DNA of 64,000 nucleotides from Druceiella hillmani (GCA_039881145.1 JAYKKI010000088.1:4382001-4446000); one strand, 5' to 3'. Shown: positions 23,750 through 36,339, numbered from the stretch's first letter. Numbers and translations are program-made. The notes: generated by a model from the sequence alone, not told the origin.

Positions 23750-25880
23750 AAGACTTTTGACGTTATTCCATATCGCCGTGTCACCGTGGTGTTCTAGGTT
23801 AATCACAGGCTTATGACCTTTGACAGCCCGGTGCATCTTGCGAAACTGAATTGATTTACTGGCTGGGTGTAAGAGCTCTTTTAACAATGGGTTCACCTCA
23901 TGTGTCAGTTACGTTCATTAAAGTCAGCAAAGAAATAAAAAAAATTAATATTTTTTTCGTTATAGTCAATTTTGGAGCTTAATTTACCATATACTTTTAT
24001 CTTTATAGTAGTTTGTAAAAAACCAATGGCAGTTCTGTTTTCGTCTAAAGGCGGACTTTGAAATTTATTGCTCTTGAGTCTAACTCATGTACCAAAAAGA
24101 TGTCATTTACCAAAAAGCTGTTAAACCTTCAAAACAAAACAAAACAATTGCATGCAGTATTCACTATTATGAAATTTAATAAAGATTTCATGGAAAATTG
24201 AGCGTAAAATTTGCAAAGAGTAAAAAATGCGTAAAATTAAAAAAAAAAAAAATTTCACAATTCTGAAAATGCGAAACTGACCCTAAAAAGTGTATAAATT
24301 GTATTTGATAAAATATTGTCGTCATTGCAAAATTTAATTAAATACAAAAAGCGTAATTGGAAAATGAGACTTTGGAATTTTTTTCATATCGTTTTAGCGA
24401 CGCTATACTACTGCCATCTATGGGTTTATTTGAATAGATATTTCAATAATATTGTTGGTCATATTTATTGAAATGAATTTTGAAATCTAAATTGCGATCA
24501 CAGATGGGGTTGTCAATAATTTTTATGACCTAAATATAATAATTTTATGAGTATGAGCTGATACACGGAAATTATATTAATTTTTTTGTTTTATTACAAA
24601 TTATTTTTATAATGAATTACAATTCATGTGAGTAATGTTAGTACTATACAATATTAATACTAATAATTATTTTACGTGCAATTAATGTGTGTGTAATTAA
24701 ATTAATTATAAATAAATTACTAACAGCAAAGAAGTTTCACTTTCAAAGCACGTATTTTCAAGCAAATATAGAACAAATTAGGGCCTAGATAAAGCTGGTA
24801 TTTTTAGATTATGAAAGCAAACAATTGAGCAATTAATAATCAGGGAAAAACGACAAATGAAATATAATTTATAACAAAATACGTAAAAAATATCTTTATT
24901 ATCGTGACGTAATCTAATATTTAATATGTCAAAAATTGTCAAAAAGAAATAAAATATAAAAAATCGAACGAAATATAAAGTCACTTTTTAGAAAGGTTGA
25001 CAAAAAATGATCAACGCCGATTATTTTTCTAATGTGGAGCCATTGTCATTTAATTAAACATAAACTGTTAATTGACACTGACGTTCATTATATTGTTGTT
25101 AAAATGGCTTTTTCGTTCTTTTCGAGTTTTATGTGGTTTTTTCGACAACCTCGTCGTGCTCGTGAGTTTCATGGATTAGTATGTTATATAAATATATAGA
25201 GGATACAACGAGACTTATTATTTGTTGAAATAAGTCTGTAGAAATAGCATTTACAAACTAGCATGGGAAATAACCTGACTTCATAAAAAAAGCACAAGAT
25301 TTATTTTTAGTCTGTTTGACGATTTACATAAAGCTGTTAGGGAGCTTATTTTTTTAAATTACTCTATTTAATTGTTTCTGTAATACTTTGGCCGTGTTGG
25401 GTTTATATGTACTTTTGCCTTTCCAACCCGACAACCGGATTTTCTGATTTGTTTTATTAGTTGGTATAGTAAAAGAAAAGAAAAACAGACCAAGTGCAAG
25501 TCCATGCACGGTGGAAACTTCACCTTACTTCTGAAATAAGCTTAGTTCCTATTGTCAGCACTATTTTGAATAAACGTAGAATAAAGATAGAATTGAAGCA
25601 TTCGTGAAGTTAGTATAAGTGATTGTAATGGGTGCGCAATTTATGGTTTGTAGGTGTTCTTATAAACTGTTATGTTAACGTTGCGGTAATAGAGTAATAA
25701 ATAAAATATGAGAAAAATCGCTTCACTTTAATGTGCGGAATTTACGTAAAGAGAATATTTTTTTGTTGTTTCCAATACTTTTGGATGTAGTCTAGATTTA
25801 TATTATTATATAGTGATATTATACGAAAGCCATGTGTACATACTATGTAATTTCTTATGACAAATTCAGTCATCTGAAAA
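23750..25880. other. AT-rich DNA, no gene recognised
   Basis: No transposon domain was read. An ATG at 25104 followed by 19 codons and a GTGAGT at 25162 looked like a possible first exon but is not supported (see rejected items). Confidence 0.35.
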
Positions 25881-26085
25881 AAATGCACTACCACGTTGCA
25901 GTGAGCTGCCACGCTACAAAATATTATTAGGCTACGGTATGTTATTCCATGTTGCGATATGCTACTACACTGCGATATGCTACTACGTTATGAGGTGCTA
26001 CCACATACTATGAAATGTTACTACGCTGTGAATTGCTACCAGCTACCACGCTAGGACGTGGTACTACCACGTTGTGATCAAGGAG
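25880..26085. repeat. Degenerate minisatellite of about 20-25 bp
   Basis: Loose repeats of the pattern (A/C)TGCGATATGCTACTAC and CTACCACGTTG. Copies vary in length. It lies about 0.9 kb before the first recognisable pol sequence of the plus-strand provirus. Confidence 0.7.
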
Positions 26086-26949
26086 TTATTAGAAAAAATT
26101 AGGCTTTAGCCAGCTTTTTAGATAATTGGGTTAAACTGAGATATATTCATAATATAAATGATTACTTCGCTAATTTTAGTACAACACATAAACAGACTTT
26201 GAATTGTTAGTCGGGAGTTCGAATTTTTCAAGTTACAGCTTTTTTGTATCAGACTTTACATCACGAAAACAGCTATTTTGAATACCTTAAATGTATTCAC
26301 AATATTAGTATACATAGCAAAATTAAATGGAAAATTATCATAGCTAAACATGCTTTATTAATTTAATGGCAATAGTCGACATACTTACATGTTATTGGGA
26401 GTGTATAAAGTTCATGGAAAGTCCATACAAGTGATTTAAAAAAATAATTGCGTCTTAAACATTAATTAATTTATTAATTTTTTAACTTTACTTATCGATT
26501 TACAAAATTATTGACAAGGCGTTAATGAAACAACAAATGAGTTTTCTTTGCACATAGAGACGTATTTTTCCAAACTACTAACCGAGGTTGCAGTTTCGAA
26601 TAATGTAAAAGGGGAGCTAAAAGATCGCATAGCGGCGTCAAAGACCTTGCCCTAAACATTTTCACAATGAGTGTTCGTCCCCAAATTTCACACATTATCC
26701 GGTGCCGATATCCTAAAATTTAAATGATATAATTAACTTAACTTTTCAGAGGAGAAAATCTAAAGATTCCTCTACACACCAAGACTGTATATTTCCAAAA
26801 CTAAGTAAATCTACTAACCAAGTTTTATACCTACTCCGAATTTCACACCTCTGTGATGAGGAAATAAATTCTTTTTACCATGTATGTTCTCGATATTCAG
26901 ATATATTTCACTTAACTTTGGATCCGCTAAGTAAAACCAATGCCGTTGT

Positions 26950-27665
26950 CCATTAAATCAAAACAAGTTCAAATGTGCCTATCCATACCAAATATTAGAG
27001 GTAATAAAATTTTAGATCAGTACATAATCAAACACTCTCTGTCCCCTTGGTCATCATAAATTTGGATAGTTCCAAAAAAAATAGACGCCTCAAATGAAAA
27101 AAATGGCGAGTGGTTATCGAATACAGGAAACTAAATGATATTAAAATCAATGACTTGTATCCAGTACCCCAGATTTCCGAAATTTTGGACCAATTAGGCA
27201 AAAGTAAATATTTCTCGGTTCTTGGTCTCGCTTCAGGATTTCACCAGATACCGATGACCACTGAAGACGCGCCAAAAATTGCATTCAGCATTCCGTAAGA
27301 ACGGTTGGAATTTACGCCATACCATTTGGATAAAACCCATCACGTTTTAATGCACCTTTCACGTTTTAACGCGTAATGCATTCGGCTCTTTTCAGTTTTC
27401 AAAGTATTCGATATTTTGTTTGTTTAGACGACATCGTTATTTATATCCACCATTTAAAATCACACATAGAAAATTTGTCTATTATTTTTTATAGGTTAGA
27501 AAACTTTAATTTAAAACTTCATTCCGATGAATGCGAATTCTTACGCAAGGAAGTCACTTACCTAGACCATGTAATAACCGAAAAGGATGTCAAACCAAAC
27601 CCTAAAAGATTAAATCAGTTAACGGCACTCCAACATCCCAATCATCTAAGGATATCAAACTCTTA
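26950..27665 (+). pseudogene. pol: Reverse transcriptase remnant of second provirus
   Basis: Reads HSLSPWSS and VPKKIDASNEK before a frame change. The next frame has EYRKLNDIKINDLYPVPQI, LDQLGKSKYFSVL and SGFHQIPMTTEDAPKIAFS (27110-27298). After another break, 27376-27666 has VCLDDIVIY, the palm catalytic motif with both aspartates, then LKLHSDECEFLRKEVTYLDH and VKPNPKRL. These are ordered blocks of gypsy-type RT (palm to thumb). Two frame changes and one stop separate them. The sequence then joins integrase sequence at about 27675. Confidence 0.88.
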
Positions 27666-27689
27666 AGTAGTATCTAAAATCATACAATC

Positions 27690-28204
27690 ATGAAAATCAA
27701 GATAATTGGTGAAAATATGTCTACACAGCAATGTTGGCATATAATGCTGCCCTACATTCAACCACACACTATTCCCTACACGAATTATTTTTTGGCCATA
27801 AGCCATTCATCCCAAATTCCATTTACAACCCCACTCTCGCACTGCCTACCCTGAATATATCAAAATGCTCCAACATCGTCTTACATACTCTAGACAGAAA
27901 GCTATTGTTATATATATGTATTATTATTATACAAAAATCAAAAGAAATATCAAAAGCCTATTACGATTCCCATTTACGTCCCATAGAATACTAAGTCGGA
28001 GACCTTGCTTTCCTCAAAAATAATTTATGGTTAAGAAAAACCCTTTCTCCTACTTGGAAAAGTACTTATAAGATTGTCATAATAAATGGGCGAAATTCGC
28101 TGGCTCTATTAATAAACCGACGTCATGTAACCCATCATCATCACGAAGTAAAATTAACAAAAACAGCAGTGACACTAGTTTACCCTTTACACGTTTCCTT
28201 TTAA
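27690..28204 (+). pseudogene. pol: Integrase C-terminal remnant of second provirus
   Basis: The frame 27731-27994 opens with AMLAYNAALHSTTHYSLHEL and FFGHKPFIP, the end of the gypsy integrase catalytic core. After a stop it continues with a VGDLAFLKNN segment, the start of the C-terminal SH3-like (GPY/F) region, and a His-rich tail ending near 28204. The zinc domain and DDE residues lie in the deleted part. Confidence 0.8.
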
Positions 28205-28384
28205 ATTGTTTTTAAAAAAACATTATGACAATTATTTTACGATTTTCAGGTCACATTGATCTTACCATTTTACTATTTCAATTTAATTTTACAAGTTTTA
28301 TTATACAGCTTTTATAAAGAATTTACAGAGAAATAATAAACTTTACATTTTTAAGAATTATTTTATACATTTTACAGTGCCGTC

Positions 28385-29890
28385 AACCAGGCACTTGCCG
28401 ATTTAATTCAACCGACAAAGAGCAATCCCGGTATATACTTCGATCCTTTTGGCTCTCTAAAACTTATCGATAATCATCTTAGCGTTGTTATCCCAGTGGA
28501 AATACCCTTTGTTAAACCATCTTTACAAAATATAAATTCAATTTTTGGAACGCTGAAATTTCTTTGCAAAGTGCATAGTATATTTGAGAGCGTAGAGTGA
28601 CATAATCTCGTTCAACCACTTTCCACTCGCTATCATGATATAATTGATAATTTTGATTCCATGTCACATTTAATTTCTACTAAAGGCAAACGCACAGCTT
28701 AGTTTAGTGGCATTGGAACAGATTTCAAATATCTTTTTAATACAATGGACGAGGATGACGCGATAAAATACAACAACCCCATTCAAACTATAGGTAGAGA
28801 CCAAAATAAATTAGGAAAATACGTTAAACATAACATTTTAATTACGTCATCTGCACTTTCAACATTTCAAGAAACACGGAACAAAATAAATAATAACGAA
28901 GAAAGTTTGAATAGCGCTGTTGAGAGTATTATCTTAAGCTTACAAAATTACTATATCAAATAACTTGGTGTTTAAATCTAAATTTATGGAACTGTTAAAT
29001 ATATTAGAGAATAGTTTGTGAACGTTATCATTTAAGAAAGAAGACATATTAATCTCAGTAATGTCTAGTAAAAATAATATATCACCCAAACAATTGTATC
29101 AAGAACTACTGGAAAATAATAGACTTACACCTTGTTTTATGTTATTACCCGTATCCTTTGACTTAACTACTAATTTATTAAGCTATTATTCTAATAACAA
29201 AATTGTATTAATTTTAAAAATACCATTAGCAAGTGCCCAAGAATTTAATTTGTACCATAACTTGCCATTTCCAGTACCACATAAAGTAACAAAGCCTAAA
29301 TCTTTTGTAACTATATATCGGCATTACTAGAGATAAGAAATACTTCTGTAACATAAATAATTTAAGCGACTGCAAAACTATTAATAAGCAACTCTATTTG
29401 TGTGATACAAGAAATGTATATTCTAGCTTTGCTAACCCAACAAGTGAGAGCGAACTTATTACCAACGTAACTGCTTCTATCCTAAAACTGTGTGAAACTA
29501 GATTCCTACAAGGAAATATAGAAATTTAGCAACAATTGGATAATAGTAGGATTTTTCATCAAACATGTGAATTTCGACTACGAAATTGACATATTGAGTA
29601 CGGTATACTTAATATACCTACCGAATTCACTGCTTACTATAAGGTAACTTAACTATTTTTTAAATCTAATATTGAAATCAAAATAAATCCTGCCAGCCCA
29701 AGTTTTGACATTATCAACGATACATGTTGCAATATTCTGAAAATCAAAAACTTTAAATTTGATATCCATGTTATGAAATTGAAAAATATTAATTTAGATT
29801 CCCTTAAGAATAACGATAGAACATTTAAAGAAATCGCTCACAATGTATGTAGTTGTAAAAAAGCTTCATATTTTGGAATACAGTAATTTC
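28385..29890 (+). pseudogene. env: Env (F-like fusion glycoprotein) remnant
   Basis: One frame is readable from about 28385 to 28963 with two internal stops, then shifts to the frame 29061-29330 and onward. Landmarks in order are: NPGIYFDPFGSLKLI near the N-terminus; TKGKR at 28679-28693, a furin-like basic site; FSGIGTDFKYLFNTMDEDDA (28703-28762), the fusion-peptide-like segment with its acidic Asp-rich end; a helical stretch to 28960; IPLASAQEFNLYHNLPFPV at about 29220-29275; then Cys-containing ectodomain blocks around 29340-29510 and 29690-29740. The arrangement matches insect errantivirus Env, related to baculovirus F proteins. I could not place a clear transmembrane anchor. Stops and shifts make it non-functional. 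Confidence 0.8.
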
Positions 29891-30126
29891 TATTCATACG
29901 GGTAGTGTATGCATTTAATTAAGTATTATGTTTTACCTATGTTATAAGATTTATAAATATAACTTTTTCGTAAATATCTAGTTAAACCCTCTTTAACCTG
30001 AGATAAATCAGATCTTGATCCTATTTTTGACACCAATACAGTCAATTCTCCAATTCCTGTGCCTAGGATTAGGACATCTATGACATAAACTCACACAAGG
30101 GTGTGATTGTATCTTCAATGGGGAAC

Positions 30127-30450
30127 TGTTATAGCCCTGACTTACCAGCCATAATGCTTATGCATCGTTGTTCCTGAGCATATCATATTAACATGATAAC
30201 GCCATCCTGTCCCCCATGTTGAAATATTCTAAGATTTAGGCGCTTTTCATAGAAACTTTATCAAGATACACTCCCATACATATTAGCATTTCTAGTCTTC
30301 ATAAACCCTAGATTGCAGCTTCGCGCAGTTTAGAAGTCCTCAATCCTAGTCCATGTCAATCATCGTATCAGTTCAATTTGAATTATATTTAATAAGTGTT
30401 TGTATTACTTACAATTAAAAGTATTTTGTAATTTTAAAATAAATCTTAAT
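30127..30450 (+). repeat. Likely 3' LTR of second provirus
   Basis: Starts TGTTATAGCCCTGAC, similar in form to the TGTTATGC start of the other provirus, directly after a purine-rich AATGGGGAAC. It ends somewhere near the TTAATTAATTAAT at about 30450. No matching 5' LTR was found, so the limits are inferred. Confidence 0.5.
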
Positions 30451-31140
30451 TAATTAATAATAATAAAATAAAAAAATCATGTTTCGTTCGAGAAGAATTA
30501 TGATATTTCTGGGGTTGAAAAGTTAGTCATATATTGATTGAAACTATTAACTATATCTTTGCCTAAAATCTGCATAGCCATTTAGACGTGAATTAATAAG
30601 AAATATCCGAAAATACTTTTTGTGGCTTTGCTTATATGTTGTTCTACCCAATCGAAGCTTCATGGAACGATATGTTACCAGTGACACATGAACTATATGC
30701 ATATGACAATTTGGAAGCGATTCGTTTCTCGGTTACACAGTTAATATGTAATAAATAAGCAAACCCACTTTCGGATTCATAATTTGACAGGCTTTTGACC
30801 CTTAACCACCACACACATTTAGTCTTACAATATTTATATTTGTTAACTTACGCGTACACGCATCTAAATAATTTCATTACCTCGCGTGCTGTGGTAGGTA
30901 CCGTAAGTACAACGCTTAAACATTACTAGAAGTGGAGGTGCAGCCGGCTTATGTTCAAAATTGACCCTCGATACCAAGTATGTATTTTATTTAATTTGTA
31001 TTTTTACAGAAGTTTGTTCCAAAAATGTCACTACGTAATGCGTCAACTTCTGGAAGACGAATTTGATGCTTAGACCGATAATGAAAACTGGATTGATAAT
31101 GTATATGATATAACACATATGGTATTCGCTCGGACTTCGA
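30450..31140. other. No firm feature
   Basis: AT-rich. 30990-31140 might be more of the mariner remnant that follows, but I cannot align it. Confidence 0.3.
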
Positions 31141-31143
31141 AGT

Positions 31144-31454
31144 CATCGCATGATTGTTTTCATCGCAGAGGAATCCACAATTAATGCAGTTATTTACCGT
31201 GAACAATTGGATCGATTAGCTGACAAATTGAATAGCCAATACGATCGAATTAATTTTCTACATGATAATACTGGATCACATGTTGCAAAACGTACTCGTG
31301 ATAAATTAGAGCCACTCGGGTGGGTTCTACTCATTCATTCATCATATTCGTCGGACACTGCGCCCTTTGATTACCATTTAGTCAGGGGAAAAAAAGGCAT
31401 ATTGTTACTGCCAGCTAGATGGCGACAAGTGGTAGATAATAATGATGCATGATG
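31144..31454 (+). pseudogene. Mariner (DD34D) transposase C-terminal fragment
   Basis: The plus-strand frame 31150-31452 has NAVIYREQLDRLADKL, then LHDNTGSHVAKRTRDKLEPL, GWVLLIHSSYSSDTAPFDYH and, after an apparent internal deletion, LPARWRQVVDNND. The second catalytic Asp (HDN) and third (FDY) are separated by 34 residues, the classical mariner spacing. The first catalytic Asp and the helix-turn-helix part are missing. It is followed at once by a long (TA)n tract; TA is the mariner target, but no terminal repeat was identified. Confidence 0.85.
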
Positions 31455-31498
31455 ATAAATTTAATTAAGTATGCACCAGTTATATATGTAAACATGTA

Positions 31499-31639
<141 letters not shown>

Positions 31640-31879
31640 ATTTACCTTTAAATCATAAGGTTTTGTTTCTAACTTTAAATCGTCATAAACACAAGTTTCA
31701 AGTCTTTGAGGTTTCTAGCGGTTTTGTAAACGTCATCTTCAAATTTGTAGATGTATTAAAGATGAAGCCATTAGTTGTATTTATACTTGAATTTCTAATA
31801 ATTTTTTTAAGAGTAAAGTCGAAGTATAAATGTGCAAATACATCTTCTTGTCATACATCATTTTTGGCTTAAACAGATT

Positions 31880-32235
31880 AAGAAATATATCTCTGACGCT
31901 GATGATGACTAGTGGTTTAAAACGGTTTAGCAATATGCTGGCTAGTGGTTTAAAACGGTGTATCAATACTTTCTCTAACCACTTAGGTATAGCAGGTAAC
32001 AACGATATTGGTTTATACAATGTCACTTGCTCAGCTGGTTTGTCAGGATTTTTTTACATAATTATTTGTGCTATTTTAAAATATTACGAAACATGATTTA
32101 ATTAAAAATAAGCGTCAAATAAGCATATAAATACAACAGGCGCATTTCACGGTAAATCTTTTTCCGAGTGAAATTTTGTCAATTCCAGGCACTTTTGGTA
32201 TTGAATTTTCTGGGCTATTCCGATTGGAGTGATCA
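31880..32235 (-). pseudogene. LINE (Jockey-like) reverse transcriptase fragment
   Basis: On the minus strand, from about 32220 downward, KVPGIDKIS appears, then after a deletion NPDKPAEQVTLYKPISLLPA and IPKWLEKVLIHRFKPL (32026-31930). PG(I/P)D and YRPISLLPxxSKxxEK are standard blocks of non-LTR retrotransposon RT, most like the Jockey/CR1 group. A 38-bp direct duplication around TAGTGGTTTAAAACGG (31909-31958) interrupts the following part. It is a short, broken fragment. Confidence 0.75.
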
Positions 32236-32523
32236 ACTTTATTGCAGCTTTCAATAGTTAATTTGGTGCTGCATCTATTAAGAATTGAATGTTGTTTGGT
32301 TTAAACTTTGCGATGCTGATGATTTGCGACTACTTCAGCTTCTTCATCATAGCATCTTGTCCACTGATTTATGCCTTTTCATAGTCAGTATACGGACAAT
32401 TGATCGCTTGAATCTACGAGTTGCTTTCTGTAACGAGTAATTCGCCAAATTAACTCATTTAAATAAAATATAAATATTATTCTAAAAAGTGTGATATTGG
32501 TATTATTATTATAAATAAATATA

Positions 32524-32528
<5 letters not shown>

Positions 32529-32598
<70 letters not shown>
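32529..32598. repeat. (TA)n microsatellite
   Basis: About 70 bp of pure alternating TA. Confidence 0.97.
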
Positions 32599-32605
<7 letters not shown>

Positions 32606-32819
32606 TCAAACTGTGCAGCCTATGGTAATTTGGGAACTTTAAACTTTCATATTGTCAAAGTTATATGTCAATAGAATTAGTAGTATTTGCGTGAATCCCT
32701 AAAAAACAAATGAACAAAGGAGACCTATTTTCAAATATTTCGGAAAACTTCTTGAGATACCTAATTAAAAAGAACAATAAGATTTAATTTTCTTCTCCCT
32801 AAAAATGCCGGGGCTTTAT

Positions 32820-33667
32820 AGGTTTCCATAGCCAAACTACCCTCACAGTTCCGTCATGTCCGTCGGCCTGTCTGTCAATCCGTAGGACATAGCCGTTTTA
32901 CTCTCAAACACTTTGTGCAATAAACATCATTACATAGATTTATAACGCCTATACACTTATGAAATAAAACCTAAAATAAGAAGTGTTTTATGGCTCCTCC
33001 AATATATGAAAGGTATGGGTGAATTTTTTTTATGTATCTTACTACGTAGGTTATCGTTGAAAAGTTCTTTTAAATAATTTGGGGTACATCATGGACATTT
33101 TTTCGATACAGGGATCTGTTCATTTTAAAATGCTGATAAATAGTCCGGCAGAGGTGTTTTAAAAATTCTCAATTAACCTAATATTATTTCACACACTTTA
33201 AAAAACATATAACCTTTAAACTCCGATCTATATAAGTTTAGTAAATATTTAGACAGAAATGTAAATCAAAATTCCGGAAATGATTTAGTTCTTTTCTACT
33301 ACTTTAAAGTAGTAAATTCTGTCAGAGTTATAAATGCTCACTCCCTACCAGCTAATTGCTATTATCGAATATCTGAACATTATTCACAATGTTAGTATTT
33401 ATAATATAGTTAAAAGGAAATTTAACATATCAAGCAGGCTGTATTACTTTATGAGTATTAGTCGACTAACTTATGATACGTAATTGAGTTCGTGAAAAGT
33501 TCATAGAAATTCATCGACGTGACTTAAATTATTTGAAAAAATAACTTTGTATTTTAAAATTTATATCTATTATATCTCTGAGAGATATACTGGGCATTAT
33601 ATTTATATATTTCCATGATAAAATTTAAATATGGTCCATGTTTTTATGCAAATAAAAGGTATGGCAG

Positions 33668-33729
<62 letters not shown>

Positions 33730-33830
33730 CGATGTGATTTGCAGATGATTAATAGGAATATTCTTTACCCTTAAATATTTAAGTATCTAAATGTGTACGG
33801 AATTCTTGTAACGTAAGTTGTATTTGTGCT
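32820..33830 (+). repeat. Dispersed GTCCGTC...TGTACGGAA repeat, copy 1
   Basis: Head with CATGTCCGTCGGCCTGTCTG at about 32845-32875, and a TGTGTACGGAATTCTTG end near 33790. The middle is diverged and includes a (TA)n tract. It belongs to the family also seen at 36490, 44050, 50130, 50910 and, reversed, 55560. Limits are approximate. Confidence 0.5.
33669..33722. repeat. (TA)n microsatellite
   Basis: About 54 bp of pure alternating TA. Confidence 0.97.
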
Positions 33831-33904
33831 TGACAGTTTTTATAATCATTACTATTGTTAGGAATTTCTTGTTGTATAGAATTCATTAAACAATGGCTAT
33901 ACTT

Positions 33905-34015
33905 TTAATCAAAATGATTGTTTCATTTATATCAAAATGATTGTTTCAAAATGAATGTCTCATTTATATCAAAATGATTGTTTTGATTGATTGTTTCAAA
34001 ATGATTGTTTCAACA
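33905..34015. repeat. Short tandem repeat of TCAAAATGATTGTTT
   Basis: Five or six irregular copies of a 15-bp core, TCAAAATGATTGTTT, some with CATTTATA inserted. Confidence 0.9.
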
Positions 34016-34019
34016 AATA

Positions 34020-35185
34020 ACTAGTACAATAATTAACATTAAAGATAAATAAATAGCAGCAAAAATAGCTTATTAAATGATATGCATGAATCAACGCTGA
34101 AACTGATGAAAAACTTGTTCATCCACTGCGCGCGCTCGGCATACTCGTATATGTACTTTGGCACTGAAGCTGCGGGGTTTTCTAATACATTTTGGGTATT
34201 TAGTTACCAAGTTGAAATATTTAGAAAAGGTTCGAAAATAAATATGTCTAGTCAGAGTGTCACTATTACTTTTAAAAACCTTATTAACCTGATTTTACGT
34301 AAAATTTTTTAGTTTGACTTTAAATTAGTCCTAGTATACCTTATGGTGTTGCCTAATCGTATATGGAAAATCAATTAACAAAACCCGGGAATTTGGTTAC
34401 AGGAATAGCCTTAAGAGGTTTGTAATCTCAAACAGGATGTATATAATTTCAAACCGCGCTGCTTTTCTATCGGTGCCGACAGAGGGAAACAACAACAACA
34501 ACGGCGCCCCGTTGCGGTTTTCCTAATGTCAGTAAAGTAAACATTGAAAATGGTGTTTTCGTTTTCTTTATATTAAAAAGCTATTCAATTTGTTGAAAAA
34601 AAAGGAATTTTTTCTCAATTTGATTGTTTATTTCACTATTTTAAAGCATTTATGGCAACCGGTATTGCGTTTTCATTTAATGTTGAATGGTTAAATCCAT
34701 ATTGTATCCACGTTATCCCAATAAAAGTATTAAACATCGTCATGTCCGCCGCTGTGGATAATATATGGTAAGAGGACACTTGTAAACGACTGCGAGTGTC
34801 GGGACTTAGTTACAGTTTTATTACCCACGTTATGGGTCGTGCGGTTAGCGAAATACTTTGCAGACGAAACTGCACATCTTGTCGAATAAAATTTATGTGC
34901 GTTTAAGATCGTTTTACGACGCTCATGGGCGCAGAAAATCTTTAAAAAAAGTATATCTTCTTGTTATGGTGTATATACAGAGTTAGTGTAGGTTGAATTA
35001 AGAAAGAAATGTTTTTCCTGTGACTTGAAAAAATAAATACAATATAAAAATGGAGAAAGTCTCAGTAGCAACTGTGCCGCAACTTTAAACGCAGAACTGC
35101 GTCACTATTGAAATATATTTAATCGAGTTTATCAAATTAGAAACAGAAGTTAGAAATATCGTATAAAATTTCGCGGAAATTCAAT
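34020..35185. other. No gene recognised
   Basis: 34440-34530 and 34800-34930 are GC-richer islands (with a short (AAC)n run at 34490). They could be promoter or exon relics, but no frame or splice pattern supports a gene. Confidence 0.3.
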
Positions 35186-35190
35186 TATCG

Positions 35191-35216
35191 TTATATATAC
35201 GTATATACGTATATAC

Positions 35217-35255
<39 letters not shown>

Positions 35256-35295
35256 CATATGTGTGTGTGTATGCATATATATATATATATATATA

Positions 35296-35371
<76 letters not shown>
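35191..35371. repeat. (TA)n / (GTATATAC)n / (TG)n compound microsatellite
   Basis: Starts with GTATATAC repeats, then TA runs split by a (TG)n segment at about 35260. Confidence 0.95.
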
Positions 35372-35373
<2 letters not shown>

Positions 35374-35835
35374 AAGTGTCGCAATGTATGCACATCGAGC
35401 GCCGGCATTCGAGAGCTATAGAGTACGCCCCTAACGCCCTACTCCGCCTTAAATACTGAATGATACAAACACTATTTCGGGATTTTTGTTAATTTGTTTT
35501 TCAAAGTGTTTCTGTTTAATGGGATGAAATATTTCAAATAATGACTTTCAAATATTTCATCACAATTTTGAAATATTTACTGAAAAAATTTGAAAATTAA
35601 AATATTTTGTTGTTAAGAAACAAATAATTTTGTTGGAACAAAGCCAAACAAAACTTGTTACAAATTATATTTTTCCGATATCTTTGTGAGAGGAAAACAT
35701 TTTTTGCTGTACGAAATAACCGACACTAATAAATACTAAATCCATAATAGTTGTCAAAGTTGTATAAGAGGTCCTTGTTCAGATACTTAGTTTAAGCTTT
35801 CTAATTTTATTGTTTTTATGTAGAAGAAAGTTTAC

Positions 35836-36174
35836 TTGATAATTGAAGCCACATTCATTTTATGTAGTAAGCCACAAGCCGCTACTTCATTTCGCTGTAG
35901 AATGTATCTCATATATGCCAGCATAAAACAATCTTATGCATACATTCTAACCACAATGGGCGTGCAATTTTACCAACAATGTATCGCGTGGATCTTCGCC
36001 CATAAAGTTAGTAATAAAAACGTGAGTCCTGACCCTTGCAGTTCCTTGCAAGTCTCATTTTGTCGTACATTATCTGCTCAAGTGTTTACAGCAATAATGG
36101 AATTTCAGCGCATGATGCATCTCTTCTTTGTCAGTATTATTTACGAAGTAAGTATTATTTTCGAAGTAAGTTAA
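35836..36174 (+). other. Unrecognised 112-codon open frame
   Basis: One of the longest repeat-free frames in the window. It encodes a Cys- and Ser-containing peptide with hydrophobic patches and no motif that I recognise. Its upstream context has no clear promoter, and it ends within a short direct repeat (GTAAGTATTATTT). It may be chance or an uncharacterised repeat. Confidence 0.15.
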
Positions 36175-36339
36175 TTATTTTGTTTTGAATAACCTATTAC
36201 TAACAGTAAGTAGCCTAATACTTGAGACTTTTTTTATCCTATCTATAATTAATTTTATGCGTTAATAGTAACTTAATAGAAGCATGTATATATGCCAACA
36301 TGGAGCAATAGCTTTTGCTGCTTATCACTAAGTTAATTC

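Larger units (their letters stand above)
26870..30450 (+). mobile_element. Second errantivirus-type provirus, internally deleted
   Basis: Plus-strand remnant of an env-bearing Ty3/gypsy element. It has RT (26950-27665), then a jump directly to the integrase C-terminal part (27690-28204), so the RT thumb, RNase H and most of integrase are deleted. A long env remnant follows (28385-29890), then a likely 3' LTR starting at 30127. I find no gag and no 5' LTR. The element is in the opposite orientation to the provirus at 1147-8819. Its RT is less decayed than in that copy: the catalytic CLDD is intact. It is nevertheless dead because of the deletion and multiple stops. The right edge is approximate, since there is no second LTR to compare with. 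Confidence 0.82.

Noticed and set aside
25104..25167. Possible first coding exon: ATG plus 19 codons ending at a consensus GTGAGT splice donor
   Set aside because: No downstream exon is recognisable, the peptide matches nothing I know, and the text around the donor (CGTGAGTTTCATG...ATT) recurs at 45119-45140, so it is more likely part of a repeat.
30991..31206. 71-codon minus-strand frame opposite the mariner fragment
   Set aside because: It partly overlaps the plus-strand mariner coding sequence and shows no motif, so it is probably a shadow frame.
35181..35408. 75-codon minus-strand frame
   Set aside because: It consists of (TA)n and (TG)n microsatellite translation.
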